Source: Clostridiales bacterium
GTDB lineage: Bacteria > Bacillota > Clostridia > Oscillospirales > Oscillospiraceae
Reading direction: 5' to 3'
Assembly (NCBI GenBank): GCA_012521555.1
Contig: JAAYMC010000023.1
Span: 1-35,459, forward strand
DNA: 35,459 bases
Of this stretch, positions 1-7,637 are shown in pieces. Numbering within the stretch: the stretch's first letter is position 1; each line of letters begins with the position of its first letter. Both the position numbers and the translations under genes were made by a program. The notes under the pieces were generated by a model that saw only the letters and a list, made by a program, of their open reading frames with translations, searched no databases and was not told where the DNA came from.

Positions 1-1749
1 CAGATTTCATCCGCCATCGCCCGCCACGGCGCGGTGCCCGCCATTGAAATCCTGCACAGCGGCTGCTACGCGCACTACTCCGCCGAGCTCGGCGGAAAAC
101 TCTACGGGCCCGTCCATACGGTGACGGAATCGGGCATCGAAATCTTTGAAATGACCGAAGAGATGATCCTCAGGAACATTGAGGACTACGCCAGCGCGGC
201 CGCCCGCGCGCACTTAGGCGGCTTTAACCGGATTGTCCTGCACGCGGGGCACGGCTGGCAGCTGTCGCAATTTCTCTCCCCCTCGAACACGCGCGCCGAC
301 AGATGGGGCGGGAAATCAATTGAGAACCGCGCGCGGTTTGCCGTCGCGGTGTGCGACCGGATCCGCCAGAAGTGCCCCGGCGTGACGCTGGAAGTCAGAA
401 TCAGCGGCTCGGAGTGCTACGAAGGGGGCTACGGCATCTCGGAGGGCGTTGAAATCGCCAAGCAGCTGGACGGCCACTGCGATGTCATCCACGTCTCCGC
501 CGGCAACCACGAGGTGCCGCTTGCGCTGACCATTATGACACCCAGCATGTTCCAGCCCGACGGCGTCAACGTCCAATACGCGGCCGAAATCAAAAAATAC
601 GTGAAAACGCCTGTCGCCACAGTCGGCGCGCTCGCCGATCCGGAGCTGATGGAGGAGATTATCGCGACCGGAAAGGCTGACATCGTGGAAGTCGCGCGCG
701 GCCTGATTGCCGACCCCGACCTCCCGAACAAGGCGTTTTTCGGGCGAGAGGACGAAATCAACCAGTGCATGCGGTGCCTGTACTGCTATTCGCACCACAT
801 GAAACGCGCCAATTACCGCTGCGCCATCAACCCTGAGACCGGAAACGAGCACGAGCTCAAGCACGACTTTAGGCCGAAGGTGCTGAAAAAAGTCCTGATT
901 GTGGGCGGTGGCGTCGCCGGGATGCAGGCGGCGCTGACCTGCGCCGAGCGCGGCCACGAGGTCATACTCTGCGAGAAATCAGACAGGCTCGGCGGCGTCC
1001 TGCGCTGCGAGGAGCGCGTGCCGTTTAAGGCGCGGCTGGCGCGCTACCTCGACCATCAGGCGCACATGCTCTCAAAGACAAGCGCGGACATCCGCCTGAG
1101 CACCGAAGTCACGCCGGAGCTGGCGAAAAAGCTCCATCCCGACGTCATCATCGCCGCAATCGGCGCGCGCCCGGTCGTCCCGACGTTCATCAAAGGCTGG
1201 GACAGGCCGAACGTCATGAGCGCCGAAGAACTCTACATGCACCCGGAAAAGGCCGGGAAAAAGGTCGTGATCATAGGCGGAGGGCTTGTTGGCCTTGAGC
1301 TTGCCGTCTTCATGGGCATGCTGGGGCGCGAGGTCACCGTGCTTGAAAAAATGCCCGTGCTCAACGACGGCGGCAATCACCTGCAGGGGCTGGCTATAAG
1401 CGGGGAGATTGAAAAGTACGGAATCAGGATTTCCGTCGCCACAATGGCCGGGGAAATAAACGAAAAAGGCGTTGTCGGCGTCTTTACGGGCGAGCCGCTC
1501 CCGCCGAAAAACCCCATGCCGTTTTCCCTGCCGCAGTATCCGCCCCTCGGGACATCCGGAACCATGCTGTTTGAGGCGGACACCGTCGCTTACGCCATCG
1601 GCCATGAGCCGCTGTGGGACGAAGCGCTGGCGCTGCGGGAGTGCGCGCCGGAGTTTTACCAGATCGGCGATTGCCTTGCGCCGCGCAATATCTATCAGGC
1701 GACAAGCTCCGCTTTCTTCCTCGCCCGCGACCTCGGCAGGAAATATTGA
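1..1749 (+). CDS. NADH:flavin oxidoreductase, OYE/2,4-dienoyl-CoA reductase (FadH) type, 5' truncated by window
   Basis: The reading frame is open from base 1, so the true start and the first part of the TIM barrel lie outside the window; about 582 residues remain, against roughly 640-670 for the family. The visible order is: end of the FMN barrel (HVSAGNHE, then VARGLIADPDLP), a cysteine motif C-x2-C-x2-C-x11-C for one 4Fe-4S cluster, a GGGVAGMQAA Rossmann motif for FAD, and a second GGGLVGLELA motif for NAD(P)H, ending at a typical C-terminus (IGDC, then DLGRKY). Family members reduce activated C=C bonds, taking electrons from NAD(P)H through FAD and Fe-S to FMN; the group includes dienoyl-CoA reductases, trimethylamine dehydrogenase and the BaiCD/BaiH bile acid enzymes. 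The substrate here cannot be assigned. It is followed by a strong terminator, so it is probably the last gene of its operon. Confidence 0.93.
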   Translation, partial: QISSAIARHGAVPAIEILHSGCYAHYSAELGGKLYGPVHTVTESGIEIFEMTEEMILRNIEDYASAAARAHLGGFNRIVLHAGHGWQLSQFLSPSNTRADRWGGKSIENRARFAVAVCDRIRQKCPGVTLEVRISGSECYEGGYGISEGVEIAKQLDGHCDVIHVSAGNHEVPLALTIMTPSMFQPDGVNVQYAAEIKKYVKTPVATVGALADPELMEEIIATGKADIVEVARGLIADPDLPNKAFFGREDEINQCMRCLYCYSHHMKRANYRCAINPETGNEHELKHDFRPKVLKKVLIVGGGVAGMQAALTCAERGHEVILCEKSDRLGGVLRCEERVPFKARLARYLDHQAHMLSKTSADIRLSTEVTPELAKKLHPDVIIAAIGARPVVPTFIKGWDRPNVMSAEELYMHPEKAGKKVVIIGGGLVGLELAVFMGMLGREVTVLEKMPVLNDGGNHLQGLAISGEIEKYGIRISVATMAGEINEKGVVGVFTGEPLPPKNPMPFSLPQYPPLGTSGTMLFEADTVAYAIGHEPLWDEALALRECAPEFYQIGDCLAPRNIYQATSSAFFLARDLGRKY

Positions 1750-1778
1750 TTAAAAGCGAAATACATATTTCCAAAAAC

Positions 1779-1818
1779 GAAAAAGGCTTCAAATCTTGCG
1801 ATTTGAAGCCTTTTTTGC
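1779..1818. terminator. Bidirectional intrinsic terminator
   Basis: A perfect 14-bp inverted repeat, 1781-1794 against 1801-1814, has a 6-nt loop. It is flanked by A-tracts on the left and a T-run on the right, so it can end both the leftmost plus-strand gene and the converging minus-strand M56 gene. Its core GGCTTCAAAT recurs in the terminator at 23741-23782. Confidence 0.9.
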
Positions 1819-1851
1819 TGCGCCCTCAAGGATCCGGGTCTGCTTGTCACT

Positions 1852-1995
1852 TTAGTAAATCTCAAACACCTTGTACTCATGCGTCTCGATGAGCTCATCC
1901 GTTACGGGCACGGATACGCTCTTGGTTTTAATATCACGGACATGCGTGACTTCGAGCTTCAGCTTGCCGCAGCTGAAATTTCCGTCCTGCCGCTC
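1852..1995 (-). pseudogene. Out-of-frame continuation of the M56 peptidase C-terminus (putative frameshift)
   Basis: In the frame shifted relative to the M56 gene, the minus strand between about 1995 and the TAA at 1852-1854 encodes a stretch that reads like real protein: CGKLKLEVTHVRDIKTKS, then VSVPVTDELIETHEYKV, ending FEIY. It has alternating hydrophobic residues typical of beta strands. It stops about 35 bp before the shared terminator. In the annotated frame the peptidase instead ends in RTEISAAAS. A single indel around 1985-2010 would join the two. It could be a sequencing error, a real inactivating mutation or a programmed shift. Confidence 0.45.
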
Positions 1996-3866
1996 GGGAC
2001 CTGTTCTTCTATACTCTGGCGCGCAAAGTATTCCTGAGCTCTTTGGAGACAAATGCTCTCCCCATCCGCTTCCATTGAAGTGTATATGCCGGCTTTCGCT
2101 ATATCGCTCGGGAACTTACCCCTTATAGACGGGGCGTAGGATACCCCGTTTTCCGGTTCCCAGTATTCGAGCAATGTGTATCCCGAATCATCCATTTTAA
2201 ATGTGATTGCGACGGGGACGCAGCTTGCTCCCGTGAGGACAATTTCATTGTCCTTATACTGATACTGCATGTAGAGCGCGACGAGGTAAACTGTGACGGT
2301 GTCGCCCTGATTGACCGTTTTCAGCGTCTCGTGATACTCCGTTGCGAACATCTGATACTCGCCGCCCCGGAAGAGGGGCTTATTATAAGCGATGATCGCC
2401 TCGGATACATACTCGTCTAAAGTTTTTTCAGTTTCGGCCTCATCGCTTTCAGGCGCAATCCCGCCGGGGCTTATATCTCCCGCCTGGATTCCAAGGAAAG
2501 CCAGCGTATTGCCGATCTTTTCAATATGCGCCTTATCCGCCCACAGGATAAGGTAATGGTACAGGGAGCCATTGATTTGAACCGCTTGCGGGTATCTGAC
2601 AATCAGCCCCGCCTGATTTTGCATATCTTCCGGCTGGTCGACCGACGGTAAAATGAGCCTTGCCTCCTGTCCGTCAACCGTGCGGCTGAGGATTTGCGGC
2701 TCCGTACCGTAGGGACTGAGCCTGTGAAACGCTTCATTTTCCGCGACTTCATCGATTGTCAGTGCCGCGCCGTCAATGGCCCCGACCTGGAAAAAGCCGC
2801 CGGTGCCCTCGTATCTTTCGATATAATAGGGGTTTGGTTTCCAGCCGGACGGATACCTCAGGGAGATTTTATAGTCCTCGGATGTATAGGCCGCGCTTGC
2901 GGACGGATTGGCCGCAAAGACAATCACCGCCGCGCAGACAGCCACAACAGCAACCACGATGACCCAGAACGCGGGTTTTTTAAAACTGAGGACATTTTTT
3001 ATCCTGCCTTTTGCGTGGTTTTCGCCGAAGGCCAGGGGGCCGGCCGCCAGAAGGCCTTTTCTTTTCACCGCGAGCGACAGCAGCGTATTCGAATAGCCGC
3101 ACTTCGCGCCGTCGCCCAGCCTGCGCAGCACGCTCTCGTCGCAGGACATCTCCATGTCCCGGTTCATGAGCGCAAAGCACAGCCATATAAGCGGGTTGAA
3201 CCAGTGAAGGACGAGCGCGAGAAAAGCAAGCGGCTTGACGAGATAGTCCTTCCTGCGGATATGCGTGCGCTCGTGTTCCAGTATATAGGCCATGTCGGCG
3301 TCTCCGATATGCGCGGGCACATAGATTTTCGGGCGGATAAAGCCACACACAAAGGCCGTGCCGATGGCGTCCGTTTCAAAGACGTTGCCTTTCACGCGCG
3401 TCGCGGTCTGAAGCATTCTTCTGGTTTTCACATAAGAAACGACACTATAAATGAGCAGCGCGATGACGCCGGAAATCCAGATAAGGCTTAAAACGGATAT
3501 CCATATCTGCGCAATATTTGCGCCCGCCGGAGCGGCCGCGGGCAGGGATGCATTGACCGCGCCGCCGACGCCGACGGCGCCGGATCCCAACGCGGGCGTT
3601 TGCGCCAGTCCTGTATTCCGCGGCACAAACCCGGAGAAGCCGGCTTCTCGTTTCGGATACAGGTTTAACAGACTCAAAAAACTCAGCTCCGAACGAAAGG
3701 AAACCGGGCATATAAGGCGAAACAGCACAGGCGCCCAGAGAATATAGGAGAAAATCTTCGGCGCTTTTTTCAGCAGCAGGCGGACAAGGAGTACGCCGGC
3801 CGCCACAAAGGATGCCGTGATGCTCATGTTGACGATTGTTAGGAACACATCCTCCAGATGGCTCAT
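1959..3866 (-). CDS. M56-family (BlaR1/MecR1-like) membrane metallopeptidase, probable antirepressor
   Basis: A 635-residue protein starting at ATG 3866, which overlaps the blaI stop by 4 bp and is preceded by GGAGGCGG. The N-terminal half has membrane segments near residues 10-35, 40-55 and 125-150 and the M56 zinc motif HERTH (H198, E199, H202), followed by a further membrane segment (FWVIVVAVVAVCAAVIVF). The C-terminal half is a predicted extracellular region with no penicillin-binding SxxK module that I can recognise. In the BlaR1/MecR1 family an external signal activates the peptidase, which inactivates the BlaI repressor encoded next to it; that role is inferred here from the pairing. 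The signal is unknown. The reading frame ends at 1959 in an atypical tail, and a protein-like continuation in another frame runs to 1852, suggesting a frameshift. Confidence 0.88.
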   Translation of the reverse strand: MSHLEDVFLTIVNMSITASFVAAGVLLVRLLLKKAPKIFSYILWAPVLFRLICPVSFRSELSFLSLLNLYPKREAGFSGFVPRNTGLAQTPALGSGAVGVGGAVNASLPAAAPAGANIAQIWISVLSLIWISGVIALLIYSVVSYVKTRRMLQTATRVKGNVFETDAIGTAFVCGFIRPKIYVPAHIGDADMAYILEHERTHIRRKDYLVKPLAFLALVLHWFNPLIWLCFALMNRDMEMSCDESVLRRLGDGAKCGYSNTLLSLAVKRKGLLAAGPLAFGENHAKGRIKNVLSFKKPAFWVIVVAVVAVCAAVIVFAANPSASAAYTSEDYKISLRYPSGWKPNPYYIERYEGTGGFFQVGAIDGAALTIDEVAENEAFHRLSPYGTEPQILSRTVDGQEARLILPSVDQPEDMQNQAGLIVRYPQAVQINGSLYHYLILWADKAHIEKIGNTLAFLGIQAGDISPGGIAPESDEAETEKTLDEYVSEAIIAYNKPLFRGGEYQMFATEYHETLKTVNQGDTVTVYLVALYMQYQYKDNEIVLTGASCVPVAITFKMDDSGYTLLEYWEPENGVSYAPSIRGKFPSDIAKAGIYTSMEADGESICLQRAQEYFARQSIEEQVPSGRTEISAAAS

Positions 3867-4222
3867 TTTGCCGCCTCCTCGATAATGCGCCTGAGCTCCT
3901 CGGCCTCCTGTTCGGACAGCTTGCGCTCGCTCAGGAAGGCGGTCAGAAACTTCGGCAGAGACCCGTCGAATGCCCTGTCCAGCACGGCTTTGCTTTCATA
4001 CCGCTGCACATCTTCGCGCCGAATCAGCGCGGTCACGGTCGCGTCCTTGTTTTGCAGGATGCCGCGCTGGCAGAGTTTTTTCAAGACCGTATAGGTGGTC
4101 GACTTCTTCCAGCCGAGCTTCTCGGAGCAGAGCCTGACAAGCTCCGTGGATTTGACCGGCTCGTTGTCCCAGACGATGCTGACAAATTTATACTCCGCGT
4201 CAAACAGCTTAAATCTTTCCAT
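3863..4222 (-). CDS. BlaI/MecI/CopY-family transcriptional repressor
   Basis: A 119-residue winged-helix repressor, close to the usual 120-130 residues of this family. The N-terminus carries the hallmark region (KFVSIVWDNEPVKSTELV, then GWKKSTTYTVLKKLCQRGIL), where the recognition helix contains the conserved K-T-T-Y-T-V-L-K-K-L. The C-terminal helices would form the dimerisation domain. It is the first gene of a two-gene minus-strand operon with the M56 peptidase, overlapping it by 4 bp (ATGA), as in blaI-blaR1 and mecI-mecR1. GGAGGGGG precedes the ATG at 4222. A promoter with a 16-bp perfect palindrome overlapping its spacer and -10 lies just upstream, consistent with autorepression. No beta-lactamase lies next to it, so the regulated genes may be only this operon or lie elsewhere. 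Confidence 0.95.
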   Translation of the reverse strand: MERFKLFDAEYKFVSIVWDNEPVKSTELVRLCSEKLGWKKSTTYTVLKKLCQRGILQNKDATVTALIRREDVQRYESKAVLDRAFDGSLPKFLTAFLSERKLSEQEAEELRRIIEEAAK

Positions 4223-4248
4223 GCGGCCGCCCCCTCCGGTTTATTCCA

Positions 4249-4284
4249 ATAGACCTAAATAAAGTCTATCGCGATAGACCTAAT
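4249..4284. promoter_or_regulatory. Probable BlaI-type operator: 16-bp palindrome plus an extra half-site
   Basis: A perfect palindrome GTCTATCGCGATAGAC occupies 4264-4279, across the spacer and -10 of the blaI promoter. The sequence ATAGACCTAA occurs at 4275-4284, where it shares one palindrome arm, and again at 4249-4258, 26 bp away. BlaI-type repressors bind dyads at their own promoters, so this is the natural operator candidate. The canonical TACA-N-TGTA core is not present, so the recognition sequence would be a variant. Confidence 0.65.
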
Positions 4285-4291
4285 ATGTCAA
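4263..4291 (-). promoter_or_regulatory. blaI promoter
   Basis: On the minus strand there is TTGACA (4286-4291), a 17-nt spacer, and TAGACT (4263-4268). The consensus -35 and ideal spacing make this a good sigma-A-type promoter. The spacer and -10 are overlapped by the palindrome described separately. Confidence 0.8.
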
Positions 4292-4656
4292 GAGCGAAAC
4301 AGGAAGAAAACTGTATTTTTTATGGAGCGGCATACGGGCGGCCGTGGCGAGCGTTGCCTTAAGGCCGCTCCTCTTTACCTCAAAAAGTGAAGCATATAAA
4401 ATAGAATTTGCGGCTTCAAGGCGCTCTGCCTTCCCGATGTCCCCGCCGCGGCCTCTTTGTGAGAGTTTTTGATACACGCCCTTCTCCTTTACGCGATTTG
4501 AAGCGAGGCGGGCCATGAAACCGTCAAGGTCATTTCGTTTGCCAGAATACCAATCCGGCCCGTTTTCCCGCCTATCCGGCTCTCTTTTCTCCTGTTTAAA
4601 TAGCATAATGCCGAAACCAGGCAAAAAAGAAGGCCCGCGTTGTGGCATTCCTAATA
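4292..4656. other. Intergenic region without a recognisable gene
   Basis: This 365-bp stretch lies between the divergent blaI and phosphate transporter promoters. Both strands have open frames, but they are not protein-like and overlap the real transporter gene out of frame. The only structure seen is a GGAGCGGC/GCCGCTCC inverted repeat (4324-4331 with 4364-4371) enclosing 32 nt. No riboswitch or small RNA could be recognised. Confidence 0.5.
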
Positions 4657-4685
4657 TTGGTTTAATTTTTCCTGTATTATATAAT
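4657..4685 (+). promoter_or_regulatory. Promoter of the phosphate transporter gene
   Basis: TTGGTT (4657-4662), a 17-nt spacer and a consensus TATAAT (4680-4685). Transcription would begin near 4692, downstream of the in-frame ATG codons at 4515 and 4608, so translation must start later, best at 4740. Confidence 0.75.
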
Positions 4686-4739
4686 GAGAATATAGAGTGG
4701 CTGGACTTATACACGAAAAAGGAATGGTACCGAGCGGCT

Positions 4740-5744
4740 ATGGGTCTTGTAATCGTTGTGATGCTGGTTTGCGCATCCATTTTTGTCAACGGGTGGACGG
4801 ACTCCCCCAACGCCATCGCGACGGTGATCTCCACAAGGGTGCTCCGCCCGAGGGCGGCGGTTGTCCTCGGGGCGGTGTTTAACTTCCTCGGCGTGCTGAT
4901 CATGGGGACGGCCGTCGCCACCACGACGGCCAGCATCGTCGACATCGGAACCGGCACGGACGCGCTGGTCACCCTCGGGGCCGCGCAGCTGTCCATCGTT
5001 TTGTGGGCCGTCGCCGCGTGGCGGTACGGCATCCCCACCAGCGAAAGCCACGCCCTGATAGCCGGCCTCATGGGCGCGGGCATCTCCCTCAACGGCATCA
5101 GCGCGTTAAACTGGCAGTCCATCAAAAGCGTTGTCATCGGGCTTGTCATTTCGCCCGCGGCCGGTTTCATACTGGGCTTCTTTTTCACCCGCCTGATTGA
5201 AATGATCTGCAGGAACATAAACCGCCGCAAAACGGAAAAATTCTTTTCCGCCGGACAGGTTCTCAGCGCCTCCCTGATGGCGTTCAGCCACGGCGCGCAG
5301 GACGGGCAGAAGTTCATGGGCATTTTCTACCTCGCCCTCGTCGTCGGCGGCGTCTACACCATGGAAAGCGGCGGGACGCTCGAAATACCCCTGTGGATTA
5401 TGCTGGTCTGTTCCGTCCTGATGGCTCTGGGCACCTCGGTGGGCGGCTACAGGATTATCAAGGCCATGGGCATCGATATGGTCAAGCTTGAAAAATACCA
5501 GGGCTTTGCCGCGGAAATCGCCGCGTCGGGCAGCATGCTCGCCTCGACGCTGTGGGGTATCCCCCTGAGCACCACCAACGTCAAGGCCACCGCCATGATG
5601 GGCGCCGGAGCCACAAAGGGCGTCGGCGCTGTCAACTGGTCGATCGCAAAAGATATGGTGATTGCCTGGGTGCTCACCTTCCCGGTCTGCCTTATACTCG
5701 GCTACGTTTTCGCGACTGTTTTCCGTTTCCTGTTTTCGCTGTAA
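4740..5744 (+). CDS. PiT-family inorganic phosphate transporter
   Basis: A 334-residue membrane protein with about ten hydrophobic segments. Both inverted-repeat signatures of the PiT (PHO4) family are present: NGWTDSPNAIATVIST near the N-terminus and FSHGAQDGQKFMGIFY in the second half. PiT proteins import metal-phosphate complexes using a proton or sodium gradient. The frame is open upstream to 4515, but the promoter at 4657-4685 excludes those starts; ATG 4740 gives a normal-length protein that begins directly in the first membrane helix. The Shine-Dalgarno candidate AAAAGGAA (4717-4724) sits about 15 nt upstream, rather far, so the start is not fully settled. The next gene, 40 bp on, is a DUF47 protein, the usual partner of PiT transporters, so the two form one operon. 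Confidence 0.93.
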   Translation: MGLVIVVMLVCASIFVNGWTDSPNAIATVISTRVLRPRAAVVLGAVFNFLGVLIMGTAVATTTASIVDIGTGTDALVTLGAAQLSIVLWAVAAWRYGIPTSESHALIAGLMGAGISLNGISALNWQSIKSVVIGLVISPAAGFILGFFFTRLIEMICRNINRRKTEKFFSAGQVLSASLMAFSHGAQDGQKFMGIFYLALVVGGVYTMESGGTLEIPLWIMLVCSVLMALGTSVGGYRIIKAMGIDMVKLEKYQGFAAEIAASGSMLASTLWGIPLSTTNVKATAMMGAGATKGVGAVNWSIAKDMVIAWVLTFPVCLILGYVFATVFRFLFSL

Positions 5745-5784
5745 CTTTTGGCACAAAGCCGGTGCGATTTGGAGGTTTCATATA

Positions 5785-6411
5785 ATGGGCAAGATGAGTA
5801 CAAAAAGCGTGGACTATTTTGAGATGTTCCAGCAGGGGGTGTCCATCTCCCTTGAAGCGGCGCAGGCTCTGCAGGCCGCCTTCAGGGACAGGTGCATCGT
5901 CGAGTCGGAGCTTAAGTCCATCAAGGACATCGAGCACAAAGGCGACACGCACGTCCACCAGTGCCTGCGGAAAATCGACATCGCCTTCATCACACCCATA
6001 GACCGCACGGATATCGTTGATATCATCAAGGCGATTGAAAACCTCACAGACTGCATCGACGCCGTCGCAAACCACATCGCCATCTTCAACATCCGGGAAA
6101 GCAGCACCTACCTGCGCAGGTTCGTCGATTACATCGTGCAGTGCTGCAAAAAGCTCGACGAGCTGATGGCGGCGCTGAAAAACTTTAAAAAGAACCACGC
6201 CAAGATCAACGAATGCATCGTCGAGGTCAACAGGATTGAGGAAGAGGCTGACCGCACCTACGCGGAAAGCATGCGCAAGCTCTTCGAAAACGAGACGGAC
6301 CCCATCGTCATTATCAAGAAAAAAGAGCTTTACCAGCTTCTTGAGCAGACCGTAGACTGCTGCGAAGACATCGCGGACATGGTTGAAAACGTCATGGTGG
6401 CCAAGACCTAA
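5785..6411 (+). CDS. DUF47/PhoU-like phosphate transport accessory protein
   Basis: A 208-residue, almost wholly helical, charged cytoplasmic protein with the DUF47 (PF01865) pattern: a first helix with FEMFQQGVSISLEAAQAL, then DIEHKGDTHVHQCLRKI with the acidic and histidine residues of the family, an FITPIDRTDI turn, and repeated EExAD motifs (VNRIEEEADRTYAESM). PhoU-like proteins bind metal clusters and modulate phosphate uptake. Genes of this family sit next to pit genes in many bacteria, as here. The ATG at 5785 follows GGAGG by 9 nt. An in-frame ATG at 5662 lies inside the upstream gene and is rejected. The gene ends in a hairpin terminator. Confidence 0.93.
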   Translation: MGKMSTKSVDYFEMFQQGVSISLEAAQALQAAFRDRCIVESELKSIKDIEHKGDTHVHQCLRKIDIAFITPIDRTDIVDIIKAIENLTDCIDAVANHIAIFNIRESSTYLRRFVDYIVQCCKKLDELMAALKNFKKNHAKINECIVEVNRIEEEADRTYAESMRKLFENETDPIVIIKKKELYQLLEQTVDCCEDIADMVENVMVAKT

Positions 6412-6426
6412 ATACCGTATCCGGAA

Positions 6427-6453
6427 AGATCCCCGCGGCAGCGGGGTCTTTTA
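6427..6453 (+). terminator. Terminator of the pit-DUF47 operon
   Basis: A GC-rich hairpin formed by CCCCGC (6431-6436) and GCGGGG (6441-6446) with a GGCA loop, extended by A/T pairs at the base and followed by TCTTTTAT. It lies just after the DUF47 stop codon. Confidence 0.75.
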
Positions 6454-6490
6454 TCGGCGACGCGCAAGGCAGTCCGGCTGAAAGCTGGGG

Positions 6491-7570
6491 GTGTTAAAGA
6501 TAGACGACTTTAGCATCGCTTTAATTCCCGCCTATAAACCGGGGGACAACCTGATTGCGCTGCTCGAGGACTTAAACCGCGCGGGCTTTGTCCCCGTCGT
6601 CGTGGACGACGGCAGCGGGGAGCGCTACGCGCCACTGTTTGAAGAAGCGGCGCGGCATGCGGCCGTATTGTCCCATCCCAGGAACCAGGGAAAAGGCAGG
6701 GCCTTGAAAACGGGCCTTGCCTATATCCAGGAGACGTACGGGACGGGCCATATCGTAGTCACGTTCGACGCGGACGGCCAGCACAGCGTTGAGGACGCCA
6801 TCCGCATCCGCGAAAACGTGCGGTTGCACCCGGACGCGCTGATTCTCGGGCAAAGGTGCCTGACAAAGCAGGCGCCTTTCCGCAGCCGACTCGGCAACGC
6901 GGTCACGTGCCTCATCTTCCACCTGTTCACGGGCGTGAGGCTGTACGATACGCAGACGGGCCTTCGCGGCTTTAGCGGGGAGTTCATCCCGCGGCTGCTG
7001 AAGATTCACGGCGAGCGGTACGAGTATGAGCTCAACGTGCTATTAGACTCCGCCCGCAAGCGGATACCCATCCGGGAAATCCCGATTGACACGATTTATA
7101 TCGGCAGGAATGTCTCCTCGCATTTCCGCATGGTGAAAGACTCCCTGCGGATTGTCAAGGAGATTATCAAGTTTTGCGCCTCGTCGTTCTTCTGCTTTTG
7201 CATAGACTGCCTCCTGTACGGCCTTCTGCTGATGCTCACGGGCAACTTGCTTATCGCCAACATCAGCGCGCGGGTTGTCAGCGCCACGCTCAACTACATA
7301 CTCAACCGGAAGTTTATCTTCCGGAGCAACGCGCCGGCCATCAAAACGGCGCTGGAGTATTTCTGCCTTGCGGCGGCCATTCTGGCCGGCAACTCCGCGC
7401 TTTTGACGCTGCTGATCAACCACATCCGGATGAACGCCATGCTGGCGAAAATCCTCGCAAATTTCCTGTTTTTCTTTGTCAACTGGGCCGTCCAGCGTTT
7501 CGTCATTTTCCGAAGCAGCAACAAGCCGAAAAACCCCGTGAAAGACAGCGATTTTTCCCGAAAAGCTTAA
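6491..7570 (+). CDS. Glycosyltransferase family 2 fused to a GtrA-like membrane domain
   Basis: A 359-residue protein. Residues 1-220 form a GT-A fold of the dolichol/polyprenyl-phosphate glycosyltransferase type: ALIPAYKPGD at the start, VVDDGSG for nucleotide-sugar binding (about residue 38), NQGKGRALKTGL, and the metal-binding DADGQH motif near residue 92. Residues about 225-345 hold four membrane segments with the GtrA pattern (NYILNRKFIF and a C-terminal NWAVQRFVIFRS). Proteins of this architecture load a sugar on a lipid carrier and may help flip it, serving cell-wall or teichoic acid decoration; that role is inferred. The GTG at 6491 is preceded only by a weak GGGG run, so the start is uncertain. 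It stands alone between two terminators. Confidence 0.9.
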   Translation: MLKIDDFSIALIPAYKPGDNLIALLEDLNRAGFVPVVVDDGSGERYAPLFEEAARHAAVLSHPRNQGKGRALKTGLAYIQETYGTGHIVVTFDADGQHSVEDAIRIRENVRLHPDALILGQRCLTKQAPFRSRLGNAVTCLIFHLFTGVRLYDTQTGLRGFSGEFIPRLLKIHGERYEYELNVLLDSARKRIPIREIPIDTIYIGRNVSSHFRMVKDSLRIVKEIIKFCASSFFCFCIDCLLYGLLLMLTGNLLIANISARVVSATLNYILNRKFIFRSNAPAIKTALEYFCLAAAILAGNSALLTLLINHIRMNAMLAKILANFLFFFVNWAVQRFVIFRSSNKPKNPVKDSDFSRKA

Positions 7571-7618
7571 AGCCGCAGGCAAGTGCCCGATGTGCGGGCA
7601 TCGTCCTGCGGCTTTTTT
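7567..7618. terminator. Terminator between converging genes
   Basis: The stem AGCCGCAGG/CCTGCGGCT contains a nested TGCCCG/CGGGCA stem, with A residues before and TTTTTT after. It lies between the glycosyltransferase stop and the end of the converging GH18 gene and could serve both directions. Confidence 0.8.
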
Positions 7619-7637
7619 ATGTTATAACCTTCCGGCT

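Noticed and set aside
3863-4222. blaI-M56 pair as a beta-lactam resistance locus
   Set aside because: No beta-lactamase or PBP2a-like gene is adjacent and the peptidase shows no penicillin-binding sensor motif, so resistance cannot be claimed.
4280-5323. 347-residue minus-strand frame before and within the phosphate transporter
   Set aside because: Most of it is antisense to the transporter, and its end overlaps the blaI promoter; it is not protein-like.
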